This document shows, piece after piece, positions 23,910 through 35,503 of a stretch of 64,000 bases of DNA. The stretch is from Rostrohypoxylon terebratum (Eukaryota > Ascomycota > Sordariomycetes > Xylariales > Hypoxylaceae): contig MU385927.1 of assembly GCA_022497145.1 (NCBI GenBank), forward strand, positions 62,001 through 126,000, given 5' to 3'. A program made the translations under genes and the position numbers. Each line of letters starts with the position of its first letter. The first letter of the stretch is position 1. A model generated the notes under the pieces. It was not told the origin of the DNA, did not search any database, and saw nothing but the letters and a program-made list of their open reading frames with translations.

Positions 23910-25043
23910 CCAGTCACGGTATGTGATTTTGGTGGCTCGTAGTTTCAATGTGGTAGCTACTGGAATGTTACGCGCACTGTTGGAGGCGTCTATCAGGGTG
24001 TCGGATACTCGGGTAGACACGGACGCAAAAGTTTGGCGTAGAGATCTCATTTCTGTCTTGTTCATATGCTGGGTTGATCTTGGGGGGCGGCATCTGTGTG
24101 CGCTATTCTATGGCGCTGGTGGAAGCGGGGGAATCATTTACTCTGGCTCGGGATATATATCACATAGACCTGGAATTCAGTAATCATACCCCTTTTCATA
24201 TAGCCCGCTTGGGTCCGATCTCTCGTTAGTAAGAGTATCATGCTTTGCTTTGGCATCTGGCACGGCCATAATATCCTAGATCGCCTCATCTTGAGGGCTC
24301 AAGTCCAGAGGAACGGAGGTTTGCTCATATGATACAACTCTATAACATCGCATCGGTAAGCCCTTTGGCTATTCTTATTCCTTTACCTTCGACGATGCAG
24401 CCATCACACGACCGCATTTCCCTACCTATTAAGCATCGCATAGCCCCAAAGTGCCACCGCTAAAGTCTCATCAGGTGGTCCCAAGCACAACTCTATTCGA
24501 TGTTCTGCACTGCGGAAGTCCCAAAAATGTCATCAAAATCGGCATTGGCGAACTTTAATGCGTCGACCTCCTATACCGATAGTTTGCTACGAGGCCTAGC
24601 TGCTGTATCGCATTTCCAAGTGAGGCTAAACTGCCTTGAACTCAAATGGCGAGTGGCCTCATATGACGGACAGGAAACGATCTGACTGGTCGGGGTCTGC
24701 TATCTCCCTCGCGCTCCGGCGAAGGGTCCAGCAGCATTAAGCATATGGGAAGGGTGCTTTGGGTTTGTCGTACCTGTATAGTGGAATAAGGATACAAGGT
24801 GGTCTTCTGATAGGGGAAATGTTGAATCGTGAAATAATCCCGCCACATTCTCTTCTAGACCCCGTCCTTTTTCTTTTTTTTTTTTTGTAATTCTTACAAC
24901 TTCGCTCGCACGCACACCTTCTCGTATTGGGAAGACTCGAACGTAAGACAACCTTAGATAAGACAAGAAGACGAATACGAGAATATATGCTTCTTCCATT
25001 GAGCTTCATCCTCTTCGAACAGGAAGGAGAACAGTTATTAGAC
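23910..25043. other. Intergenic, no gene seen
   Basis: Only short frames without similarity are present. The stretch contains the 3' end of the ceramide synthase gene and the leader of the coiled-coil gene, with a T13 run near 24874-24886. Confidence 0.6.
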
Positions 25044-26882
25044 ATGTCGCTTAACAACACCACCGCTCCTGACGAGGCGTCGACGCCGAACAGTACCTGC
25101 CAACGGCCGGAGTCCTCGGGGTCCGGCGCGGGCAGTGAGGACGACGGGGCGTCCATCGAGGACCTCAAGGAGCGCCTCCGACAGACGACGCGGGAGAAGG
25201 AGGAGCTGGAGGAGTCGTGCGTGACGAAAGCCCAGGCGGCGGAGAAGATCGCCAAGGTGCTGCTCCACAAGGTCCACCGGCTCCGCGTCGCGCTCGTGGA
25301 GAGCGAGCTCAAGAGACGTCCCGAGATGGTCCCCAGGCCCATACATACGATCAACCCGTCGCCGCGCACCCCGGCGCCGCGCCGACGCCCCCTGGTGCCT
25401 ACGCCGTCGTGCGTCGACCGCTCGCACCAGGGCCTCATCGCGGCGCTGGAGCAGAGCGTCAACCATACCACGCAGGCCATCCGCAACGAGGAGTCGCGGG
25501 CCCGCGAGGTGGCGAAGCTGAGGGAGGACCTGAGGATGGCGACTAAGATCTTGACGGACGAGCGCGGGCTCAGCCGCATGCTCACCATGCAGGCCGAGGG
25601 CATCCAGAAGGTGCTGAAGGTCCAGCATAACGAGATCAAGGAGCGCAAGGACGAGATCGAGGGCCTGTGCAGCCTCGTCAAGGCCCTGCAGCTCGAGAAC
25701 GCGAGGCTGATGGCTTTGGAGAAGGGGAAGGAGAACGAGGACGAGGTGGAGGGGCTCTGGATCGAGGAGATGCACGGTAAGATTGGGGAGCTGGAGAAGC
25801 AGGTTAAGGAGCTAGAAGATAAGAATAAGGTGCTTAAGAAACAGGTAGACGAGGAGAAACATAACGGCAAGAAGATGGCTAAGCAGGCCGTCCACCGCGT
25901 CAAGGCGGAGTGGTATACCCTGTGCACTGAATGGTTCGATGAGCTGAGCCAGTACGAACGGAATAACTCGGACTTTGAAGCAAGGTTCATGGTGTTCATC
26001 AAGAAACAGAAGGCTTCCCGCGAGCGCGAGATCCGCCAGGATCTCAAAGCCCAGCTCCTGCCCCAGGCTGAGATCCAGCGTATCGCGGGCGAATTGGGCC
26101 CGTCTGTCCTCGCGGAGTGGGATCGGACTAATATGGAGTTCCAAGGTCTGCCCATTTACCCCTCGCTGGAGGTGTACTACCGGCTCGACCAAGCGGACAA
26201 GAGGAACCGCGCCCTCACGCACCGGAACCGCGACCTCGAGGTCGAGCTGGCGAACGTGCGGCAACTGGCCGCCGAGCTCGCGGGCTTCGAGCCGCTGGAA
26301 CGGTTCCGCCGATGCCACTCCTCGCCCCTCCTCGCACGACAGGACGGCGGGGAGCAGTCGGATATGACTACGGCAACAAACGCTAGCTCGTCCGCCCCGG
26401 CGTCCGCTTCGGCTTCGGCGTGCGTCGTGGTCGAGTCCTGGAACCTCGACGTGCCTGACGGGCAGGAGATCCCGGATTTTAGATTGCCGGTATGTTATAA
26501 GTAACCTCCCTCCATCCCAGAGACTACCGGGGCGTAATTTGCTGACGAGAAATGCCCGTAGTCACCAGTCGCGCCGCTCGCAATGGAAGCGCGCGCTCGC
26601 GGCGGCATGCCGGACATTGTGGTTAGTTTTCGCGCGGAGAGTAGTACCGCTGCCGCTGCCGCTGGTGGGATGTCCGTGGAGCGGGCGGAGGGAAGCGCGA
26701 GGGCGGGTATGAGGTGTGGGAGGGGTGGTGATGATGATGATAACGATGATGATGATGATGGGAATGAGGGCCAGGCCGGTAGCCTGGACGAGGAGGAGAG
26801 CATGTGGGATACGACCTCGGAGATGTGTAGCCCGGATAGCGACCCCTGGTCCGATGGAAGCGTGGCTAATCTCTTCGCTTGA
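25044..26882 (+). CDS. Coiled-coil protein of unknown function
   Basis: Exons 25044..26489 and 26562..26882 give 588 residues. The 72-bp intron has a GTATGT donor and a GCTGACG branch. From about residue 30 to 280 the sequence is heptad-rich and highly charged (KERLRQTTREKEELEES, EIKERKDEIEGLCSLV, ELEKQVKELEDKNK), so a long coiled coil is likely. The middle has Trp-containing segments (EWYTLCTEWFDELSQYE). The last 100 residues are low-complexity with an Asp run and an acidic end. The start at 25044 has better context (GACATGTC) than the in-frame ATG at 24987. High GC makes long opposite-strand frames, which I treat as shadows. I do not recognise a family. Confidence 0.7.
26730..26761 (+). repeat. 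GAT trinucleotide repeat in coding sequence
   Basis: Nearly continuous GAT codons encode an Asp-rich run in the C-terminal exon of the coiled-coil protein. Confidence 0.85.
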
Positions 26883-29229
26883 GAGGGGGGTTAGTAAAGA
26901 TGGGTTGTATACTAGGTAGTCGTCTGCCCGGGTGATTTTGTTGGTTCTTGTTTTAAAGAGAAAAGATATAAGAAAATTAGATAGAAGGGGGAAGATGGAA
27001 ATGGGGTATGGTGAGTGTGGAGCTACCGAGTGTGTGCTCCTCTATCTCATACCCCGTGGATTCTAGGCATCCGAATAGCCTAGCAAAGAGGACTGAGAAT
27101 TACGCCCGAAAGGTTGCTTTCTCTCCGGATCGCCGCTATCCGCTATCTGCAAGTCAGTTAGTCGCACGTCAACTCACGATGGCTGACGACATCTGATTCT
27201 CGTAGGACATAGAGGGGAGAAGGCAAACTGCAATCTTTGACGGTTTTTGGCAATTAGACATGTCTTCCTCTTGCTTGTATACTAGGTAGTAGGTCATTGA
27301 ATTTACTCGATCCTTCATTATAATCTGATGAAAGCATATGAAACTGAGGTTTAGGATGAGTTCAGTCAATGTTGTATTGTCTTTCGAGTTTCTCATATCC
27401 CCACTAAAACAGCGTCATCGAATGTCATGGCGTGGTTGAGGGCTTGAGAGGTGAATAGACAACACCATGCGTACCTCGAGGGGTTCCGTCTCGCATTATA
27501 GTCAGCATGGTAGAGGTCCAATTGAAGAGGCAATATGCCTGCATGTTGGTGCATTTTGGATTGAAGCTTCGTATGGATTATCGCCAGATCACGAAAGCTA
27601 CTCCATAGAAAGCAACGTTGATGTCGTCGTCACGTACGAGAGAAGCAGATCGATGGCTGTTGTAATTAACCCATAATGTTTCGTACGGACTGCCAATTAA
27701 TTCTTGCAAGGAAACCGATACGCTTCAGGGCAATCCTGTCCTGTCCCTCGCAATGGGTCTAGTGGGACAAGCGTATAATAATTAAGGATGGTCGTCGTCG
27801 TTGAACCAACGCTAGACAAAATGCCAACAAGTATCCGTAAATTCTAAGGAGACGAATAGGCTCTGATAAAAATCGCAACATTAGTAGTTACTGTGTTGCA
27901 ATTATTACATAACTCTACCTTGGACCGGCCATGGATATCTCGTATGGATGACCACTTTCGGGACGAGGCTTTGCGCTCCCTTCCTTCGCTTCAGCATCGG
28001 GTGTATGTTGCGACTAGAGGGGGAAAGGAGTGCATCCGGTGACGCCGCTCCGAGAAAAGCCGCCTACGTAGACTATCTCTATTGGAGGGATATGACTGGT
28101 CAGTAATATACATCGCATGAACATGCGGCTACCTACGAATCGATACGAGAATTTTACCAACACCACGATCTCCCTGCATCTTAAATCTTATTCTCAATGT
28201 TTTCGGGTCTCAAGGAGCGAGTACGGCGTCAGCATTGAGACGTGTATCGACACAATTTTCACCGCCGCCATGGACATAGAAGCAATAGGCTAAATCCTAA
28301 TTAACTCCGACATGTTCATTTGACGTGAGGCAAAGCCGAGCGACCGAGGAGAACGGCAGAACGGCAGAACGGACAAAATCGATGAGAACTCCGGTACCTT
28401 CGATGCAGCATCGTGGCGTGGTTACACTCGATCCATAGCTAGATGTCTAGCGGTTTATGGGGTAATCGCTTGTCGGACACGAAGGGTCACTGCCGAATCC
28501 TTTGAATCAAAACCAATCGAGAGTAATATACTAGAATATTCGATACTGCTGTGAGCTGTACGCTACTGTATGAAGACAAGATGCTACTACTAACAAGCCC
28601 TGCAAGCTTCGAGTTCTCACACGGTTTTTTCGTGCTTAGGGGAGGCATACGAAAAGACATCCCAGCAACCCAAATTTTGTCGAGCCATTCAATCGGTGAG
28701 TTCTGTTGTCGATCATCAATAGTCTTCGTAAAAAGTATTAACCGACATGGTTACGTACCTGGGTTACTTAACATGTTCAGAACCCCACAAGTGCTGGGGG
28801 TTGTGAAATTCTCTGGGCGTCATACGGCAATTCCCACTTCGGATAGATCTTCGTCGGCCCCGTGCTGCTTGATTGGCTGCTTCGTCCTCAGCTACCAGGC
28901 TGGTCAATAGCCTATCCGAGCTGTAGCTTTGTTTGCGAGGAGGCTCAGTCCAGGGTTCTTACTCCTTGTATCTTCTGGTCAAATTGGGTTCCAAACATCG
29001 TGCTCGTCCTAAGAAATGGCGGTGCTTGGGACGTGGGTTATGAGAGGGACGACGCGGTGAAGACCTCACGTTATTATAAAGGACGGACGAGCGACTTCGA
29101 TTTCTAAACATCTATCAACTAGTCTCACCCGTCAATCAATCACTCAGCCCTAGATACCTAACATCAGATCTCCGTATCTCAACCGAACGACCTTCTACTT
29201 CGACTAAGCACCAATTTCAGCCACTGAAG
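26883..29229. other. Long intergenic region, no gene supported
   Basis: Frames of up to 119 codons occur but have no similarity, no good start context and no splice-linked extension. A TTGTATACTAGGTAG block occurs twice (near 26906 and 27275). A GAACGGCA short tandem lies near 28352-28375. The last 150 bp form the promoter of the secreted protein gene. Confidence 0.6.
29075..29080 (+). promoter_or_regulatory. TATA box of secreted-protein gene
   Basis: TATAAA lies 150 bp before the start codon in a CT-rich promoter, a typical layout for highly induced secreted-protein genes. Confidence 0.5.
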
Positions 29230-29657
29230 ATGCAGTTCACTACTTTCATCGTTGCTGCTGCTGCTTTAGCTTTGGGCGTTAGCGCTGATGGTCCCCCCCA
29301 TCCCATCCCTCGTCTAGCACAATTTCGTGTCTTCGGCGCTGTTGGCTGCTCGGATCTGAACTACGGCTTCTACACCGTCGAACCGTCCGAAGTCAACACC
29401 TGTAACAAATTCAAGAACGTTCCCGAAGGCCCCGGCGTCAAAGCTGTCTCTCTCGAGGTCGTGTACAAGCCCGAGTGCAAAGGTAAGTTCACGTGCTTCT
29501 CAATTCGCCTACCAAGTATGGATGGCTAACTGCAGATATAGTACGCGTCTACACCGACGACAACTGCACTGCCGGCACAACTGCTCTCTCCCCCTCGACC
29601 TGCAGCGAGGTCTCCCCTCGCAACCCCAGCTGGGTTTCGTGGAAGGTCGAATGCTGA
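29230..29657 (+). CDS. Small secreted cysteine-rich protein (effector-like)
   Basis: Exons 29230..29482 and 29542..29657 give 122 residues. The signal peptide is clear (MQFTTFIVAAAALALGVSA). The mature part has six Cys (GCSD, TCNKF, PECK, NCTAG, TCSEV and a C-terminal WKVEC), enough for three disulfides, and no known domain. Two acceptors six bases apart (CAG ending 29535, TAG ending 29541) both keep frame. The second is preferred because the branch CTAAC is too close to the first. The gene stands alone with a TATA box. Size, signal peptide and Cys count match fungal effector candidates, but no function is inferred. Confidence 0.85.
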
Positions 29658-30422
29658 AACTAGAATGGCTACGATTCGATGGATGGAGATATAGGGCTTA
29701 GTGGATACGGAATACTGAATGTGGATGGGGCGGCGGCGGGCAGTTATTTTGCATTGAACGGAGCATATCCCAATTGATATTTAGACCTTGGCATTTACGT
29801 GCACACTCCTTAATTATACTTTTTATAACTATTACTTAGTATATACACGAGTGCCCCCTATCATTTGAGGTTATTCGAGCGATCTTAACCCTTGTCTTCG
29901 GCGAATATGGAATGGAAAAACAACAGGGTGAAGGTTATGCTTTCATGACCAGTCGCCTTTCTCGGAGTACTGATTCTGTGAAAGGAGGCGTGGTCGTGAC
30001 TGAATCCTTACGCGAAGTATATAAAATCTCATAGTCCGCAAGCTTGACTCATTCCATATCGGTATCTCTCCATCCTAAGAAGTCGAGTCGCTCCTGCACT
30101 CTGATCAAGCATCCGGCTTTTACGATGCCGCAATGCCCCACTTTACTCCGAACTGAGCCGGTAAAATCGGTACTGTCTTGAGACCCACTAATTCCCGAAC
30201 CCCTAGTGCTGGGGATTATGGATATCAATTATTGCCAAAGCAACCATAGAAATCTCTTGTATATTCATAGACATCTTGGCCATAATATCGAAGAAGTCTT
30301 ATCCTCGTAATCTTATTGCTCACCTATTTCCCCCATTTGAAGATTGATAAGCACCTAGAGAAAAGGAGATCTTCATGTACTACTTATCGGGTTATAGCCA
30401 TACGACAAGGTCTGTTTTTCTA
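29658..30422. other. Intergenic between convergent genes
   Basis: AT-rich sequence with no coding potential is seen. Confidence 0.6.
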
Positions 30423-32243
30423 TCATACATGTGATTCAGTAGCACCGCTATCAATGACAGAACACATGCATGAACCCCCTCTAGTATTTGCGCATACCGG
30501 ATCGTCAGTAGAACGCCAGACCCCTAACCCGAGAAACTCTCCGTTAATGGAATGATAAGTCCCATAGATAGGGTATCTCACTCTCTCCCCCGATGCACCT
30601 AGGACTACATCATATAAGCGAGGTACAACTCGGCGTTGCACAATTGAATTTGTTCCCCTGACCAACTCGGGAGACTGCAAGGGTTCCAGAGCGGATATCC
30701 ACTCGTCAGGTGTGAAGTTCTCTCCAAAAACAATCCCAGCCCCTTTGCCATCTCGGACTGGTTTCATGACGTAACCATCTTTAAGGGTAGGTGAAAGCTT
30801 GCATTGCTGTAGGAGTTGTTTTAGCTCTTGTGATCCGGGTAATATTGTGTCCACGATTGCCTCGTCCAAGATCCTCGCTTGATTTGGATATATCAATCCT
30901 CGTTCTACCAATGAACGAAGCTCTTGCTTGACGATACCTAGGATGCGCTTGTCATGGACTAGGAGGATAGTCCGCATGTCGTTGAAACATCGCAGGCTGA
31001 TTTGACGCAATATCTCTGGCTCTATGGAGTGTAGCTCGTGCTGGCGCATCTCGACGCCAACCTGTTGGATCTCTTCTACCGTTTCTCCGTCGCGGGTTGT
31101 GAAGATAGCAGACCTAGGTAGACAGCAGTCATCTTTGCTCTTGTCAGAAAGGCAACAGAGACGATATCCCCCCTCCTTTTGGGCGTCAGGGATCAATCTA
31201 AGGTCTGAAGGGCGGACAACTCGTGTCGTAGCACTTCGGCTACGCTTCGCGGCCTCTAAAAATAGATGTATATCGAATCCTTCTTCCTCTTCCATCAGAA
31301 TATGTAAGGGTATATCAGCTTTAGCGAGGCTGAATGCCCCTTCATAGAGCTGTATACTGTCAGAATCCTGACTGAGTGAGAGGAAATATTCAGGGGTAGA
31401 TAGGTACCTTGTCTGCTTGTACGGCACTAGATAGTCCATTAGTCGTCGCAACGATATTTTCTAGAGCTTTTTGGCCGTATGCTCCATGCATGAGTCCGTT
31501 AAACGAGAACCGTGCATTGATTTCCGTGATCCGAAATTTCTCCCTTGCTCCATTGCAATTACTCTCGTCTTCCTCAATCATGAAATCGGGTCTCCACTAC
31601 GCGAACAGAAATCAGTAACTTCTCTATTAGTGAATTTGAAGAGGTATGAAAACTTTCCGCCCGAAATGACTTTGAACTGTTTGGCTTCGAGATAGGCCGA
31701 GATGGGTCACGATGGGTTGAAGAATATTAGACATTACATACCGATCCTTGACACCTAAAGTAGGGATCTAAGTCTCCACATGATACACGGGTCTCTAACC
31801 ACTTGATAAATAGTAAACCCATTAGATTTTCTTTGCGCCAAAAGTTATTGGGTCGGTTGAGGAGAGGGGGAATTGCACACCTGCAACAATTCCTCCTCTT
31901 CCTTCTGCAAAGGCATGCGCTGGGGGAATCGCGCTTCCTTATCGGTCCACCATCTCTCAACAATATGAGTCACGGCAATAGACAAAGCATTATGTATTGC
32001 TAAAGCTTGTTGTTGGTGTTGCTTGTTGATCAGTATTGGCCGAGGGCAAAATGCAGCGTGGGAACTTCTGGGCCATAGGTTCAGAGGGCATTGTGATGAG
32101 AGATAGGCTTGGTAGCTGTGGTATTCCTGTGCATATGTTTTTGGATTGGCGTTATGGTGTTTTGTCAGTTCATACCCACGAGGACCGACCCCTATATGGA
32201 TTTGTTGCAGCTCCAAAGGAGCGAGACTGCCCATAGTGCGCAT
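30423..32243 (-). CDS. ATP-grasp-like enzyme, family uncertain
   Basis: Exons 32243..31881, 31801..31742, 31596..31408 and 31349..30423 give 512 residues. Introns of 79, 145 and 58 bp are in phase and rebuild conserved-looking joins such as GSWRPDFMIEED. The C-terminal half carries MKPVRDGKGAGIVFG (about 399-412), a Lys/Gly-rich loop like ATP-grasp nucleotide-binding loops. The segment RITEINARFSFNG (163-175) resembles a metal-binding Glu/Asn motif placed before it, as expected for a circularly permuted ATP-grasp. The end has GVWRSTDDPVCANTRGG. The substrate is unknown; ligation of a carboxylate to an amine or thiol would be typical. A second ATG at 32234 has slightly better context. The gene stands alone. 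Confidence 0.7.
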
Positions 32244-33750
32244 GATATAATACGTTAATATATGCACGAACCAGGAGTTCAAGACCGAAAGTATCTCTCA
32301 AAAGATGAAGGCGCCAGTTTATCGAAAAATTGCGGAAAACCTGATTTATGTATAAGTAAGTAAGTAGGTAGGTAGGTAGGTAGGTAGGTATTCATTACAC
32401 CGGCTATCACTGTCACATCCCCGTAACATTGTAACATTGCATGTAGGCTGTGAAGCAAAACGCCACAAATGACACCCCATGAATACGGGAAACCTTGCCC
32501 CAGGTCCATAGCTCTACAGATAAGTGCCTACTAAATCATCTTCTAGCAGTCATTCCGAAGGCAGGCCTGGTGATAGACCGGAGATATCGATCCAAGTATC
32601 TCGAGCTCTTAAACAACCAATCATGGAGCGCGGTCAGAAATAACGAGATGGTTTCCTTGCTATGCGGATTATGGCTAGGGAAATCCTCCACCAACCAATC
32701 CTGACTCGAGGAGTCTAGACACCGAGTAGCGGATCGATATCCTGCCGGAGTTTATCAAGAAAAAGTTACACCGGTTGTAATTAATCGTTAGGTAGCCTGC
32801 AGGTGGTTGATAAGCGGGAACTGTGCCCCGGGCGCTTAAGCCCATGGCCTAGATGTCGTCAACCGGTAATGGGGGCAAGAAGATCTCCTTTGCTTTCATA
32901 GCTGAAGGAATGATCCAAGTAGAAATTCTTCATCAAGGATATGGTATCCTAAGGCCTAAGTACTCAACTTTATTGGCTGAAGCTGATTATTTTGCAACGG
33001 GATCAGAAACCCCTCTGCGCACAAACCCTTGCATAAATGTTCAGATTTATGCAAACTTGAGCGCTTTTCGTGGATTTTAGTTCGGTGAACTGATGTGGTA
33101 CATTTCAGCTTGTCTCAACTTGACAGACGTCCAAAGCCCTCATGTGTTAAAACCCGGATTTTATGGCGTTCATAGACGTCTTAGCACTAGAGCTGAAAGT
33201 CTCGCACACCCGTTGATCAGCTAAAGCATGGATGCACTATGAGACCTTTTCTCTTAGTGGTTTCACTGCCTATTTTCGAACAATTATACACTAATTTACA
33301 GTTACGGTCTACTAGAGTCTAGAATATAGCGGGTGAATCACTTCATTTAAGCCTCGAGTCGGCCCCTCCCCCTCCCCCTTTTCTAGTGACCGCGTACGGA
33401 GACTTCTCTGTTTTCCACTAGCATTCGATCTATCTGGACGTATGTGGCGCCTTTAGTGTATCCGAGCTTTTGAAATAAGCCCATTTTTGATGCGACTTAG
33501 GGGTAACTTCATGGAATAGCTGAACACCTGTCACGCCATCTTCGTGGCGCATCAAGTTCTGGTCAGGTATCAGGGCACTAGGGAGCAAATTTCTGGATAC
33601 CGGGATGAGGCCGATACGCAGAAAACTTGCGGTTTTGCCGGACCGTCCCATTCGGTCGCTCTAGAATGTCTTATACATCATAGTAAAAATACCAATAAAC
33701 ATTGTAATTACCAAGAAACTAGTAGGTGAGAAACTCCGCCCTCATATAGC
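32244..33750. other. Intergenic with GTAG microsatellite
   Basis: No gene is supported. Besides the GTAG repeat, a C-rich tract lies at 33363-33380. Short frames lack similarity. Confidence 0.6.
32354..32391 (+). repeat. (AGTA/GTAG)n tetranucleotide repeat
   Basis: AAGT units change to AGGT units across nearly ten copies. It is intergenic, upstream of the ATP-grasp-like gene. Confidence 0.9.
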
Positions 33751-35070
33751 TCAATTAGATACAACAGGCTTCGGTGCGTTGAGCTTAACGAAGTCATAGT
33801 CAGAATCCGGTGGACCATACTCAGAACGCTTGCTGGACCGCCAACACAGCATTTGCGGTGAGCTTACCAACCTTAGACGGGTATGTAGATAAGAAATTGG
33901 CTCCTTCACATCTTCTATGCCCTGTATGAGTGTACTCGGCCCTATATGGACGCCCTCTCTCATGTACTGGAACAGGTGCGGATATTTAGGATGGCCGGGG
34001 ATATTAAAGTGCACTAATCGACCGTCGTGGTGGATATCGTCTAAACAGTAATAAGCCATCGGAGATTCTGGGGACGTAATATATTCGAAAATGGGATCGT
34101 ACACCCTCGAAGTCAGTGTGATGTCTTTCATTGTCAGACTCGTGGGACGTAGTTCGCGAATGAATTGAAGGAGATTATTCGCAGACGTGTGCATGCCCCT
34201 CAATATTAATTCCTTGAGATGGGTGAAAGTTGAACTGCCACTGGTATCGATGAAAGGCTTGGTCAAAGTAGTGACATTATACCCAAGTCGATACCAGTGT
34301 AGATTGATGCTTTCTAATTGCGGCATGATCCTTGACATCTCCAAGATTCCTCGAAAAATATTTGATGATGGGACATAGTCCCGCTCTTCGCCCGGAGTCG
34401 CCTGTTCTTCAAAGCCTATGCAGGAAGACGATAAGCTCACTGTCAATCTTCTTAGTTTGGCGAATATAGGTGTAGAAGGGAATGAATGAGGCCACAACAG
34501 GAAGACATCGCATCTCAGACTGCAACCTTTAACGCTGCCAAATACATCTAGGGAGTCGTCCACGGACAGTTGGGACCTTTCTAGTGCAGCTATTGTGATA
34601 TTGAATGTACATAATGCCGTAGCCCATATGTCTTTCCATTGTTTCGAGGCTCCGGATTGAGCTGTCTGATCATTAGAATCCTGGGGTATCGTAGCGACGC
34701 GAAGGCATAGCGATGCGAGTCCACCATTCTTGCAACGTTCCTTCAAATTGAGAAAGGCTGTTGCTAAAAGATCCGTGAGCTCGTTGGCATGAGACTGTGT
34801 AATCATATCAATTTCCGCGATACCAACAATATTACAATGTTGTAGTAGACCGCCGACGTGATCTTGGCTTGTAATCCATATCATGTTTTGCAATGTGCGC
34901 GGGGTTAAAGCCATGTCCTTCGTATGGAAAAACTTGGTGAAATATCCTTGAGAAGCTTTTCTCTCCATGTTACGACTTGTCAATCGGAGAGAAGCGATGC
35001 TGCAAAGATCAAGGAGCTGCACAATCTGCTCTATCAGTTCGATCGGGAGAGCTTCTATAGAAGGACCCAT
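33751..35070 (-). CDS. F-box protein with variable C-terminal part
   Basis: One exon codes 439 residues. The N-terminus IEALPIELIEQIVQLLDLCSIASLRLTSR is cut here to its key parts: LPIELIEQI, then LLDL, then SIASLRLTSR; together they form an F-box (about 5-40) that would bind Skp1 in an SCF ubiquitin ligase. The remainder has leucine-rich helices (LESINLHWYRLG, LKELILRGMH) without regular LRR spacing. Such lineage-specific F-box genes are abundant in filamentous ascomycetes and their targets are unknown. The upstream region carries TTATGTAA and TTACGTAA sites at 35306-35334. Confidence 0.85.
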   Translation of the reverse strand: MGPSIEALPIELIEQIVQLLDLCSIASLRLTSRNMERKASQGYFTKFFHTKDMALTPRTLQNMIWITSQDHVGGLLQHCNIVGIAEIDMITQSHANELTDLLATAFLNLKERCKNGGLASLCLRVATIPQDSNDQTAQSGASKQWKDIWATALCTFNITIAALERSQLSVDDSLDVFGSVKGCSLRCDVFLLWPHSFPSTPIFAKLRRLTVSLSSSCIGFEEQATPGEERDYVPSSNIFRGILEMSRIMPQLESINLHWYRLGYNVTTLTKPFIDTSGSSTFTHLKELILRGMHTSANNLLQFIRELRPTSLTMKDITLTSRVYDPIFEYITSPESPMAYYCLDDIHHDGRLVHFNIPGHPKYPHLFQYMREGVHIGPSTLIQGIEDVKEPISYLHTRLRLVSSPQMLCWRSSKRSEYGPPDSDYDFVKLNAPKPVVSN

Positions 35071-35503
35071 AGTGACTTGACGGACGAAGAATAATTTGGT
35101 GTTAATGTGATTGTCAATCTTGCGAATGAAATGTCGAGATTACTAGAGACCTCAAAATCATCTATATCCCCTAGATGCTTATGTAAGTATATCTCACGCT
35201 TATTGCTGACGGTAAGGGCTGTTACGGCTGTATAGGGGATATATGACTTCATGGCTAACATGACTAAGCAAAAGCCATCTATTAGTCAGCAGAGAACCCT
35301 GGTGATTATGTAAGTGATTCTGAGGATTACGTAACATGAAGCTCCTGAATCACGGATGTATCCATATTCAACAATACGGTCTCAAAATTCGCTATGATTA
35401 CTGTATACAATCGCTAATTGTATGATACTAATACCCAATAACATCTAAAACTCATTAGTATCCTTATCGCTAGGTAAACTTCTGCGGAGCCACCTCATGC
35501 TTA
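35071..35503. other. Intergenic, promoter of F-box gene
   Basis: The stretch contains two palindromic TTAYGTAA sites (35306-35313 and 35327-35334) and otherwise AT-rich DNA. Confidence 0.55.
35306..35334. promoter_or_regulatory. Paired TTATGTAA / TTACGTAA sites
   Basis: Two bZIP-type half-site palindromes 21 bases apart (start to start) lie about 240-265 bp upstream of the F-box start codon. TTACGTAA is a known Yap/CREB-like binding sequence; use here is inferred. Confidence 0.4.

Noticed and set aside
25038..25775. 245-codon minus-strand frame opposite the coiled-coil gene
   Set aside because: It is composition-driven, rich in Leu/Arg/His, with no similarity, and arises from high GC3 on the plus strand.
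28551..29107. Frames of 119 and 81 codons upstream of the secreted protein
   Set aside because: They have poor starts, overlap the likely promoter, and show no recognisable sequence.
32354..32391. Regularly repeated units that could suggest a CRISPR-like array
   Set aside because: This is a pure tetranucleotide microsatellite with no spacers, in a eukaryotic genome.
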